Positions 56,201 to 64,000 of a DNA stretch of 64,000 bases are shown piece by piece (within the stretch, counting starts at the first letter, position 1; each line of letters opens with the position of its first letter). The notes beneath the pieces were generated by a model that saw only the letters and a program-made list of their open reading frames with translations, had not been told where the DNA came from and made no database searches. Source of the stretch: Pomphorhynchus laevis (lineage: Eukaryota; Acanthocephala; Palaeacanthocephala; Echinorhynchida; Pomphorhynchidae). The DNA is taken from NCBI GenBank assembly GCA_012934845.2, contig WNNJ02002729.1, forward strand, positions 28,286 through 92,285, given 5' to 3'. The position numbers and the translations under genes were made by a program.

Positions 56201-59200
56201 CTTGTAGTTCCTACTTTACAATCACTCATGTCGTGCCATACAATATCAGACTTTAATCAGTACGAGAAATCGTGACTTATCAATTTGTAGAGTAGTTGCT
56301 GTAACTTGAATATTGAGCAGTTTACGATTTGTGCTGAACTGCAATATGTTTGATAAGCCAACTACATGCTTTGATTATTAGGTCAGAAATCGCTTGTTGA
56401 AGAATTTTTGAGGAAACTTGATGCGATCATTTCCATATTTATATTTACAGCTATTTAGCACCTAAATACTCCAGTAAAAAATATTTCCAATGCTATAAAT
56501 TTCAAAAATTCGAAAATATGCAAAATACGGTGAACGAATTGCGTATATAGGTTCTTTATTTCCTCATATTTTCTACATCCGATAGTATCGAACCTGATAC
56601 AGACAAAATACTAAAATGGATATTTGCAAAATCTGTTGATCGTATAAAGCTTGTATACATCGAATGTATTTATAATCTGAGATCAAAAATATTTCCCCAT
56701 TAGTCAGTTTATCAATTAGCATACGCTTTACAAGGCATAAAATATACGAACAAACTGATATTATATAGTAAAGGTAATATGCAGGCAAGGGTCTAGAAAA
56801 TAGATTAATTACTTTTATTAATTTATTAATTATAAGAAGGCGAGGAAACAGGAATATTTATTTGATTATAAAAATCCAATATTTCGACGGCACTACGACA
56901 CGTCCTCTTCAGGGTCTAGAAATAAAACATTAGTAAAAGGAATTAGAAAGTGCAAAAAATAATAAAAAATATATAAAAAAATTGTTTATCCATTGTCTAT
57001 CTGTACTGATGTTGGCAAACACAAATTTCTAGCAACTAAGTTTAAACTAAGCTATAATGTGATGTCTGCTTTATTTACATATCCCTATTCCTGCGAGCAC
57101 ACCGTATTTGCTCAAATGAACATTTACTTCGGGATGAATTAAATAATATATATTTTCTACAAAAACAAGCAGACTTTCCACCTAATATCATTAATCGCGC
57201 ATTCCATCATACCCGTCGCATCATAAATGATCAAAGATAACGATCTGCAATTGAAGGGAAAAAGTTCATCGAGGTCCCATTCATCAACCAGAAGGCACAT
57301 TTATTAATGTGTAGCAATCTCGGTCTATGTAGAGATGGCATATTTCCATTCACTCGCTTACTACCTAGGCTATCCAGTATGTTTAAACTAAAACCAGAAT
57401 TTGAATCGGCCGGTGTTGTCTACAATTTTCCATGCCTCCAGTGTATGAAAATATACGTGGGCCAAACAGTAAGACCGTTAGCTATCCGTGCCAAAGAACA
57501 CTCATATGTAATGAAGAGAGCATTACAAGGACAGTATATATCATCTTGTGCCATTTCTCAACATATAGGTGTTAATAATTACTTAATGGACATTAAACTA
57601 ATTACACCACTGAAGAAAGAAACGAACAAAACAAAGCGCAAAATTATTGAAGCCATGTATCTTGAAACTTTTAAAGATTGCATAGTCCCTAACAATAAAG
57701 CAGACATCACATTATAGCTTAGTTTAAACTTAGTTGCTAGAAATTTGTGTTTGCCAACATCAGTACAGATAGACAATGGATGAACAATCAGTAGGCGTAT
57801 TTTAGTTTTTTTGTACTTTCTAATTCCTTTTAATTTTTGTGTTTTATTTCTAGACCCTGAAGATGACGTGCCGTAGTGCCGTCGAAATATTGGATTTTTC
57901 TAATCAAATAAATATTCATGTGTCCTCGCCTTCTTGTAATAATTCGGATTGAAAACGAATTTTCTTTAATTTATTAATGTCAAAATAATTAAAAAATTGT
58001 AAAATTAAAAATAAAACACTATCCATGTTAATCGCTATTTTACTATTTATAATTACTATATCACCGGTTATTATCTTTCATCTGTTACTCTCTCACAGGT
58101 TAATCGCTATATCAGATATATCGACAGATCACAGGTATATCGCTGACTATTCGATTTATCTTATATGTGAAACATATGAAATAAATGGAAATCTCACATA
58201 TCTGGATTTTTAAATCCTGCTTAAAGGTCCATATTACATTAAAATTTAAAAGCAAATGCATTAGCATTTCCAACTTTAACTTAAAGTTTACAGGAAAATT
58301 TAAATTGATGGAAAACTTGAGATTTTATTATACAATAAAATCAAATGTTTGAATGCAAAATCAAATGTTAAAATTAAGACAATATTCATAATAGAAATTA
58401 AAACTTTCTATATTAATCCACATGCAAATACTTTTAGTGCTTAAAACGTTTACTGATAAATTCATCAAACCGTGTGGGATCGATTCGTCCGTCACTACTC
58501 GAATATATTAAGACATGTTCGATAATCAGACCAGCTAACTGATCTATGTTAGCTATATTAGTTTTAGTAATTATATCTTTCACTGTGAACTTCATTATAT
58601 TTAATATTGAACGCATAACACCCGTCCGTATGCGATTTGTCCTAATTGATGTGATAGTTAGATTATGCAAACCTTTCTTGACTAATATTTTGTATATTTA
58701 AATAAATTATTATTTGTATAATAAATGTATATTTACACCACTAAAAGCAGCCAGCCTAGTGGATGTAGCGTTGAATCGCGATACAGAGGTCCTGAGTTCG
58801 AATCAGATCAGCACCAGTGTACGGAGAAAGCAGACAATAAGGGTCAAAGCGTGGCATGTAGGTTGGGTCAGCATCTGATGAGACCCACTCTGGCATTATA
58901 TTATATGGGAACTCTATACCTGTCAGGATAATATTTCTAAGTAAATTATTAATTAATTCATAATTCACAGCGAAATTGGCTAATGATGCAAATAGTCTGC
59001 ATAGCTCATTATACTACAGCTTATACTTAAAAATGACGCAGAACGATACCTAAATGACATGCGATAGTCAAAAACAATTGTTTAATGTAATTTAAGTCTG
59101 GTGTTAATAATTCAAACAACATCGAATACCCGTTAAGAAAGTTTCGTATGGGATAAATTTATTACCCGCTAAGAATTTGCAATTAAGATAAACATAGCAG

Positions 59201-62200
59201 CTTAAATCTCGATTGTGATTGGTGTTATTGTTATATGCGTTTTTTAGCCATTAGTGAAATTATACAATATTTAATATTATACAAAAATTTAATATTCTGA
59301 ACTTAATTGAGATACATTTCATAGGTAAAGAATAACTAAATGAGTTTATATTCAATATAACGTTTCATTTACAAGAATATATTGTTTGTGTTTCATTTCA
59401 ATTAAAAATATTCTAAACATAATTAAATTTTAGAAATTTATTACTTTTTTAAATAATAAATATTATTTTATTATGACACGATACAACATTTGTGTATAGC
59501 CTTCATTATCTGAAGACCATGAATTGAAATTTATTTGCACAAAAATGACACCTGAGTTCTCATTCAAATAAACTATCTATAATTAAAAAAATATTTTATT
59601 ATTTCCGTGAGATTAATAAAATTGGTTAAAAAATTCGAATAGTCTGTAAAGCTCATCATATTAAACTTAGATCATCTTATACATCATATTTCATCTTATA
59701 CATCATATTTCATCTTATACTCGAGAATGACGCATAGTGATGATTTTCGTCACTGGTGATTTATATCGTAATTAGCATAACAAAAATAATACCTTATTTG
59801 ATTGATCTCTTTTAAAATCGATGTCATATCACTATTAGCAGTTTCTCTGCCTGTCGATTGATTGTAGCTATTATCTTCACTGATCTGTGTGGGGCTATTA
59901 TCTAACTAAAGTATAATAAATTTAAATGTATGAATTAAATGTATAAAAATAAAAAGGTTATATATTTTATCATTTGATGGAATTTGTGTTATTTAAATTT
60001 AATAATTATTTAAATTTTAAAATTTATGAATTTATTAATCTTAATAAATTATTATGTCAAAATATAATGAGTATTAGAATTTAATAATTTGTTACGATCT
60101 AAATTTAAGCTAGATATTATTTGGAAGTTGTTATATCCAGGTTTATATTCTGCATTATTGGCTTTTGTTTTATTTGTCCGTTGATAAAAAAAAACAATAA
60201 ATTTATTAATTGATTTCATCCATTTGATTTTCGTTGTGAATGTGTCAAACGATAAATCGAAAATTTTAAAATGCAGATTTTACACTAAACTTATCGTTTG
60301 TATATTGATGTTTTTTTTGTAAAAGAGACAATATAACAATATAAACCATTGACGTTTGCAACAGTGAGATTAATCACAGTAGGGGTGATATTGATTACAA
60401 CAATTATGTTATTGATTGCAACAATGATATTATCGATCAACAGTATTTTTACTTGCAATAACTACTTGGTTGATTGTAATCACCACGATATTATTTTAAT
60501 GTCAAACTTAATATTTGTAGCTTACATTTTTCTTGGATTCCTTTTTCACATAAAATCGCTTTTCGATTATGCGCTCAATTCCAGGTACGCAAAGAAGATT
60601 TTCGGTTATTTTTATAGCCCTAAATGTAAAATGTATGTTTTAAAAAATACAAGAAAAAAAATTACTTTCTACTGGAAATTGGTCGTGTTCTGTCCTTCAA
60701 TCCGTGTTCCTTCAATTCGACCGGCAAATTTCCTTTACACAAATTTAAATTATTTAAACTATAAATAACGGTCTATTGATATATGTGTTACTATCTCCAT
60801 TAATTAGTATAAATATGTTAATGTATTAAATAAATATTCATATTTGCCAAAAATTACAATTTTTCCAAGTACACTAGCTTCTTGAAATCTGGAAGAAATG
60901 TGGGGATCTATACTATAAATATTAGAGAAAATTCGTTTCCAATTCGAATTATTACAAGAAGGCGAGGAAACAGAAATATTTATTTGATTACAAAAATCCA
61001 ATATTTCAACGGCACGTCATCTTCACGGTTGTAAGTAGTTAGTAATCAAGAATGTTTAAACATTCTTGATTACTAACTACTTACAAATAAAAAATACATA
61101 TATTAGACAATAGCATATGAGGTAAACATGATCACTATGTAACTAAATAAATTCCTTTTTACAGAAAAGTAATGCATTAAAAATATAAAATGTAAAAAAT
61201 ATTAAATATAAAACTTTTATATTTAATACGTCGTCATAGTTTATCAACTAAAAATGACTATAATTTTGTCAATTGTAAAAAAAATATTTTAATTTTTATA
61301 AAAATTTCAACTTATTCGAAAGGATATTTAAACTTATATCAAGTGATTTAAGTGACAGATTCCTTTGTCATTAAAATACCATTCAAATTTTTAACTATTC
61401 TCTGATAAAACAAATCTTTATTAAATTCTTTAGCTTTCAATTAATTATTGGAAAAATTAATTCAGGAAATAATTCTTCAATAATATTCCGTTAATTTATA
61501 ACGTTTAATGGCTTAATTACACGTGCAAATTACATAAATATCCAATTATTTAATAAATATTAATTATCATTGATATATTATCATTAAGATATTAATCGAT
61601 ATGTCGATGATATATCGATTACCAAATATTCCTTCATCGGTATTATCATCGGTATTATGGATGGATAATAAATAATATACTTTGTATTAGAATAAGATAC
61701 TATATAGTTTTATTAGAGGAAATACATCATTAGCATGTATTTGGTCCCCCTGCTATGTTGGGTACAGGAGTTAGGACCGAAACCTGATAGCATAGCAGTT
61801 CCTCCTGATGACCTCTAATTCTTATTCTGATACAACGTCTGTTATTTATTAGTCGATTTATAAAAATGACGTTAATTTTAAATTTCATTTTTTATTTTAA
61901 CTTGATTTAAATTATAGAAAATCTAAAAACGATTATTAATTTTATTATTTAATTATTAAATTTTGATTTAGCATTATTATGTTTTGTTTATTTTATAATT
62001 ATATTAAATACGTAGACTCAGTTAGCTGATTTGAATTGATCCAAATTTATGTTGCACCATTATTAATTACATATCAAAGTATTAAGATTTTGTAGTAGTA
62101 AATAAAATAAATCGGAGGCTTACCGTGTTTCCTATTAATTGCGTTATCACTAAGTGCACGGTGTCGTCTATCATGATTTTTATAACGTCGTTTAGACGAG

Positions 62201-63027
62201 GTGTGATTATCGCTTTTATCCGGTGTAAATTTACCGCTACTATCAGGTGATTTCGTATGATCAAATTGTTTTCTTTGTTGATGGTAGTGGTCCAACTCCG
62301 TAAATGATAATGATAATTGACTTTCAAGTGCTGATGGTTTTCTTGATAATGTTCGGCTTCTACCATGCCCCCTACGCCCCATTTTAGATTGGTTAAATTG
62401 GACGTTTCCAAGATGTTCATGTCGTTCATTTGGATCAGCAAACTCATGCGAATTCTTCTTATTACCATAAGTGGAATGACTGTTTTCGATATAGCTATTT
62501 GTAGTAATTGGATAATTATTCTTATAATGATCGTTTGCAGTTTGTTTTAAACCTCGAATTTTCTGTTTAATCTCGTTATCAAATTCATATCGATTTGTCT
62601 TAACTTCATTGGGGAGGTACTTATTAGTTAAATAGCCATTTGTGCTGGCATGATCAATTGAGTTCTTGTTTGCTTGCCATATTCTAGAGTCTTCATGTGT
62701 TATAATCGATTGTTGCGGGAAACCTAATTTATTGAGAATATCATGCTCGAACTTAATAGAATCAACGCTTGAACGATGTCGTTTCCCTTTCTTGTGTTTG
62801 CCTTTTGATGAGTATCTTCTGCTGCGAAATTGATGATCACCCTGTTGTAGAAAATCCGGCAATACTCCTGGTCGATCAATTATTTCATCGCTAAGCAAAA
62901 CCGCACCAGGCGGTAGCGGTGGACATATGTTTTCAATGGTCTGTTTGTAGTACTGGCCGTTGGAAATATCATAAGGTTGCTGAAACGTATGGTCATCTGT
63001 TGAATACATGTCATTACCCCACATCAT
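49580..63027 (-). CDS. Seven-exon host gene, disordered 803-residue protein of unknown family
   Basis: Seven minus-strand exons (63027-62124, 59901-59793, 56024-55924, 53476-53223, 51350-51219, 51169-50906, 50227-49580) join with GT-AG junctions whose phases match at every step. They total 2412 bases, 804 codons with the stop. ATG 63027 follows an in-frame TAA one codon upstream. The protein is polar and low in hydrophobics: a proline stretch (ICPPLPPGAVLL, residues 34-45), a basic cluster (KGKHKKGKRHRSS, about 75-87), Ser/Asn/Gln-rich linkers, one predicted coiled coil around 327-360 (SILKEINQIRNDIQHLQLKH), and a Tyr/Gln/Asn-rich C-terminus. There is no signal peptide or membrane segment, so a cytosolic or nuclear scaffold is likely (inference). 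I recognise no domain. Introns are 49 bases to 3.8 kb and full of repeats. The closing of all phases makes the model strong even though the function is unknown. Confidence 0.8.
50228..50905. other. Host gene intron 6
   Basis: 678 bases with GT at 50905 and AG at 50229-50228 on the minus strand. It holds a perfect 36-base palindrome (50633-50668) and an imperfect hairpin GTCACAACCG...CGGTTGTTGTGAC (50456-50492). ATTCGAATCCGC near 50432 resembles a pol III B box but has no convincing partner A box. Confidence 0.6.
50633..50668. repeat. Perfect palindrome in intron 6
   Basis: GATAATGCCACATCTTT-AG-AAAGATGTGGCATTATC: 17-base arms around two bases. Confidence 0.9.
50906..51169 (-). CDS. Host gene exon 6
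   Basis: 264 bases, 88 codons, phase 0 at both ends. Acceptor TATTTTTAG, donor CAG|GTAAGA. Starts SNKRVFKVEPPPSQ. Proline- and Asn-rich. Confidence 0.8.
51219..51350 (-). CDS. Host gene exon 5
   Basis: 132 bases, 44 codons, phase 0 at both ends. Acceptor AAATTTTAG, donor CAG|GTAAGT. Starts TVTDQSDKNYSPRNS. The intron after it is only 49 bases (51218-51170). Confidence 0.85.
51772..52450 (+). pseudogene. Calreticulin-like pseudogene fragment
   Basis: Calreticulin/calnexin are ER lectin chaperones with a proline-rich P-domain. This plus-strand trace shows P-domain type 1 repeats (PSDAKPSDWDNREWIADP, KIPDNWELPE, TKPDDWDDESDGD), then type 2 repeats (GKWVPRTIDNPDYRGPW, AKQIPNPEYVED), then the return of the globular lectin fold (FKDIGFIGIDVRQVMSGTIF, FVITDD) and a charged helix, all in register. 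A stop at 51970-51972 replaces the expected Trp of DG(D/E)W. The N-terminal lectin domain is absent, and there is no clear HDEL/KDEL end. It carries no introns, so it may be a 5'-truncated retrocopy. It lies inside an intron of an unrelated gene and on the opposite strand. Confidence 0.8.
52707..52749. repeat. Perfect inverted repeat in intron 4
   Basis: AATCTGCTCAATAATCATC-ACAAG-GATGATTATTGAGCAGATT: 19-base arms, five-base loop. Confidence 0.9.
52955..53060 (-). mobile_element. Small 3' UTR fragment of the hairpin-ended RT element
   Basis: TATCTTATTCTAATACAAAGTCTAATTATTTATTATCCATAAA matches 48586-48640 closely. Only about 100 bases are preserved. Confidence 0.5.
53223..53476 (-). CDS. Host gene exon 4
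   Basis: 254 bases: two complete the split Ala codon, then 84 codons, ending in phase 0. Acceptor AATTATAG, donor GTT|GTGAGT. Ser/Asp/Asn-rich. Confidence 0.8.
53477..55923. other. Host gene intron 3
   Basis: About 2.4 kb, A/T-rich. Its centre (54150-55545) holds at least five copies of a short interspersed repeat (listed). I see no coding sequence. Confidence 0.65.
54150..55545. repeat. Cluster of five short hairpin-core repeats
   Basis: Three plus-strand copies (about 54180-54400, 54890-55140, 55255-55510) and two minus-strand partial copies (about 54510-54575 and 54575-54760). A copy runs: GTAGATCCTTCCCCTACC, AAATGTAAGACG, TCATTAAATCTAA..CAATAA, GCAGACGAGTCGAGTGATCG, CATTAAAAGGACCGAAACGT, GAAACGTAGGTGTTGGATCA, GTAGCTGATGAGGTCCACC, GATACTGAAACGTAGTGTAC, GCTG. 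Copies differ by about 15-25%. Within the core, TGGATC can pair with GGTCCA, and ACGT can pair with ACGT around GAA. The core is shared with the 370-bp array and the SINE at 58745. Confidence 0.75.
55924..56024 (-). CDS. Host gene exon 3
   Basis: 101 bases. The first base completes AGG (Arg), then 33 codons and one base left over. Acceptor TTTTTAAAG, donor GACG|GTAATT. Encodes most of the coiled coil (NDIQHLQLKHTELLVETRNQ). Confidence 0.8.
56882..56912 (-). ncRNA. Hammerhead-ribozyme-like motif, left arm
   Basis: On the minus strand CTGAAGA-GGACG...CGTC-GAAAT: the CUGANGA and GAAA core strands separated by a stem II of four or five pairs (GACG/CGTC). It matches hammerhead motifs described in Penelope-like elements. 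The remaining stems are weak by eye. Confidence 0.5.
57857..57890 (+). ncRNA. Hammerhead-ribozyme-like motif, right arm
   Basis: CTGAAGA-TGACG...CGTC-GAAAT on the plus strand, partner of the left-arm motif. ATTGG/CTAAT downstream could form stem III. Confidence 0.5.
58434..58681 (-). CDS. Possible alternative terminal exon of the host gene
   Basis: A minus-strand open stretch preceded by AAATATTAG (acceptor at 58683-58682) and ending at TAA 58436-58434, with AATAAA on the minus strand at 58329-58324. Spliced directly from exon 1, its phase fits (G|TC), adding 81 residues (VKKGLHNLTITSIRTNR..., FTVKDIITKTNIANIDQLAG, DGRIDPTRFDEFISKRF) and giving a 383-residue isoform. It does not fit in phase after exon 2. 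The residues look helical and globular, unlike the rest of the protein. It could instead be a remnant of another gene; the phase match alone has a one-in-three chance. Confidence 0.35.
58745..58935 (+). mobile_element. tRNA-headed SINE with a hairpin core
   Basis: The 5' end is tRNA-like: CAGCCTAGTGG (A box, 58752-58762) and GAGTTCGAATC (B box, 58794-58804) with 31 bases between them, as in pol III promoters. It is followed by AGCAGACAATAAGGGTCAAAG and a core TGGGTC-AGCATCTGATGA-GACCCA (58864-58887), which forms a six-pair hairpin with CTGATGA in its loop. This core aligns with the repeats at 54150-55545 and the 370-bp array. No poly(A) tail or target duplication is obvious. Confidence 0.65.
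59793..59901 (-). CDS. Host gene exon 2
   Basis: 109 bases. Begins after TTTAGTTAG, where the second AG (59903-59902) gives the right phase (G|AT = Asp); donor AATAAG|GTATTA. Encodes DNSPTQISEDNSYNQSTGRE...ILKEINQI, the first part of the coiled coil. Confidence 0.75.
60920..61028 (-). mobile_element. Penelope-like element end fragment
   Basis: AGAAGGCGAGGAAACAG..., TATTTATTTGATTACAAAAATCC, AATATTTCAACGGCACG match the arm at 56836-56910. The hammerhead-like motif is partly decayed. It ends where the palindrome begins. Confidence 0.7.
61029..61086. repeat. Perfect 58-bp palindrome
   Basis: 26-base arms (TTGTAAGTAGTTAGTAATCA, AGAATG and its complement) around the self-complementary TTTAAA. A related sequence GTAGGTAGTTAGTAATTAAG, AA occurs once at 7576-7597, at the left edge of the composite insertion. 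Confidence 0.95.
61660..61817 (+). mobile_element. 3' end of the hairpin-ended RT element
   Basis: Plus-strand copy of the 48640-48477 minus-strand 3' UTR: GATAATAAATAATATACTTTG, AGGAAATACATCATTAGCAT, CTGCTATGTTGGG, CCGAAACCTGATAGCATAGCAG, GTTCCTCCTGATGA. Identity is high (about 90% by eye) with a similar hairpin. Only the last 160 or so bases are present, as after 5' truncation. Confidence 0.7.
62124..63027 (-). CDS. Host gene exon 1 (start codon)
   Basis: ATG 63027 (MMWGNDMYS), preceded in frame by TAA at 63033-63031. 301 codons plus one base. Donor CACG|GTAAGC. Includes the proline stretch and the basic KGKHKKGKRHR cluster. Confidence 0.8.
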
Positions 63028-63906
63028 TTTTTAATTCGCCTTTCAAATTTTTTAGCTGTCAACGTTACTGTATTACTCTGCAAACTTCTATATTCGGAAA
63101 GTAATGATTGAAGTTGTTTTAATACTAGACGGTTTCTCTCTTAAAAGTATAATTATCCTAACTGTTCTCTATAGAAACACTCAATTTGAGACTTTCGCAT
63201 CGATTTGGTTTTACACTTTCTCGTAATCGTCGTCACAACTCTGCATAAAATTTGTTAAATATTTACTATTTTTCAACACCTAACGTGTATATGGTTTTTG
63301 ACTTCTAAATGTCTACCGTTCTACCTGCATACTACTGATTCTACCATTGCTATAATGCGAGCAATCACAATTTTAAAAGGCTTTTGTTTAAAATTTTCAC
63401 GGCATATAAAATCAAACTCTATTATTATACACGATGTATTGAGTGACAGAGAAAGCGAGACTGAATTTCATCGCTGCTACGAATACATAAATTTGTACTT
63501 TTGCACAATTAGGCAGCTACTGCGATGAAGGTGAGAAGCCCTAAAATAGAAAAAGATGACGGATTGATGGAAATTGTGGCACATCTGTTCTGCTAATGAA
63601 CGTCTAAACAGACTAAAATAACTTTAGATTTTGTGCTCTTTTAAAAAGGTTTATAAACATCAATCGGTTGTGATAACCTGATTGTCTCCCAAGACAATTC
63701 GTGTGCATTTAAAAACGTTCCTTCATTTTAATATTGGCACCACTTCTGTTTTTATTGTTATGTCAAGCTACAATTAAGTTTCTTTCATTACACCTGCATT
63801 TAATAAAACAGATTTCAGTAATTAATTACCTTGACAATGTGAAGTGTTATGCAGTTTATCTAAACACAAACGAAAAATTCTTTCTTGTTAAGTATCTCAC
63901 AAGGTG

Positions 63907-63909
<3 letters not shown>
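63028..63909. other. Upstream region of the host gene
   Basis: 5' flank of the minus-strand gene. It should hold the promoter and 5' UTR, but I see no TATA box or other element I can support. The short open frames here look spurious. Confidence 0.45.

Positions 63910-63910
<1 letters not shown>

Positions 63911-64000
<90 letters not shown>
63911..64000. repeat. (AT)n microsatellite
   Basis: About 45 uninterrupted AT dinucleotides running to the window end. The true length is unknown. Confidence 0.98.

Larger units (their letters stand above)
56836..57937 (+). mobile_element. Penelope-like element 3' body between inverted arms
   Basis: The centre encodes the end of a Penelope-like RT (AHRICSNEHLLRDELNNIYFL, PPNIINRAF) and a GIY-YIG endonuclease: GVVYNFPCLQC, IYVGQTVRPLAIRAKEH, then a helical end (57307-57717; coding sense is plus). 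The two flanks are inverted copies of each other, about 240 bases each (56836-57075 and 57697-57937), identical over the inner 80 or so bases and including the ORF's last codons. Inverted or tandem flanks of this kind (pseudo-LTRs) are known for Penelope-like elements. Each arm holds a hammerhead-like motif. The element is 5'-truncated and broken. Confidence 0.8.
56025..59792. other. Host gene intron 2
   Basis: About 3.8 kb. It holds the Penelope-like remnant (56836-57937), a possible alternative terminal exon (58434-58681) and a tRNA-headed SINE (58745-58935). The rest is A/T-rich with nothing recognisable. Confidence 0.65.
59902..62123. other. Host gene intron 1
   Basis: About 2.2 kb with donor CACG|GTAAGC. 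It contains a Penelope-like end fragment (60945-61028) fused to a perfect palindrome (61029-61086) and a 3' end of the hairpin-ended RT element (61660-61817). Confidence 0.65.

Noticed and set aside
58981-59792. Further exon of the host gene between exons 2 and 3
   Set aside because: No open stretch with matching acceptor, donor and phase was found, and exons 2 and 3 already join in phase.
60349-60768. Hydrophobic open frame on the plus strand in intron 1
   Set aside because: It opens without an ATG at its stated start, includes degenerate AT-rich repeats of ATTGATTACAACAAT, and shows no domain or neighbour support.
63298-63528. Plus-strand open frame upstream of the host gene
   Set aside because: 76 codons with no recognisable domain, lying in the presumed promoter region of the opposite-strand gene.

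Overview
The window looks like AT-rich metazoan (probably invertebrate) nuclear DNA. Three things point there: spliced host coding exons with GT-AG introns, animal protein families (a CRP-type LIM protein and a calreticulin relative), and a dense, layered set of animal retrotransposons. I cannot name the species. Most of the first 49 kb is mobile-element debris. The last 15 kb is dominated by one spliced host gene on the minus strand.

Region by region. 1-7.3 kb: two copies of an APE-type LINE (called family 1 here: CCHC gag-like ORF1, endonuclease, RT), with a small LIM-domain gene between them at 2704-2970. 7.3-10.5 kb: an L2/CR1-type LINE (family 3) split by a composite block that holds an 18-bp tandem repeat, a 28S rRNA fragment and a second family 3 tail joined directly to the rRNA. 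10.8-15.4 kb: a jockey/CR1-like LINE (family 2) interrupted by the 5' half of a family 3 element, with PHD-like ORF1, endonuclease and a 13-bp minisatellite in front. 15.6-20.7 kb: three copies of an RLE-type LINE (family 5), two on the minus strand and one on the plus. 22.6-25.5 kb: a second RLE-type LINE lineage (family 4). 26.7-28.3 kb: a minus-strand family 3 copy. 28.3-31 kb: largely featureless AT-rich DNA. 31.0-32.4 kb: three 370-bp tandem units plus one inverted partial unit, all between 21-bp direct repeats. 32.8-36.1 kb: a minus-strand family 2 element carrying a family 3 insertion. 36.1-42.5 kb: a minus-strand family 1 element split by a broken Ty3/Gypsy element with about 200-bp LTRs. 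42.5-45.8 kb: the best preserved family 1 copy. 46-49.2 kb: pieces of an RT element with an AT-rich body and a hairpin 3' end, possibly a Penelope-like relative.

49.6-63.0 kb: a seven-exon minus-strand gene whose splice phases close exactly, giving 803 codons of low-complexity, disordered-looking protein with one short coiled coil. I recognise no family. Its introns hold a calreticulin-like pseudogene, a cluster of short hairpin-rich repeats, a Penelope-like 3' end between inverted arms with hammerhead-like motifs, a tRNA-headed SINE, several near-perfect palindromes and a possible alternative terminal exon. The window ends in a long (AT)n microsatellite.

The most unusual signal is a short RNA-like core (GGACC-GAAAC ... 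CTGATGA-GGTCC). It recurs in three contexts: the 370-bp tandem array, the intronic repeat cluster and the tRNA-headed SINE. It resembles a hammerhead core, but stem I does not pair in my hand fold. Together with the array's tandem structure and target duplication it suggests a retrozyme-like or SINE-related family.
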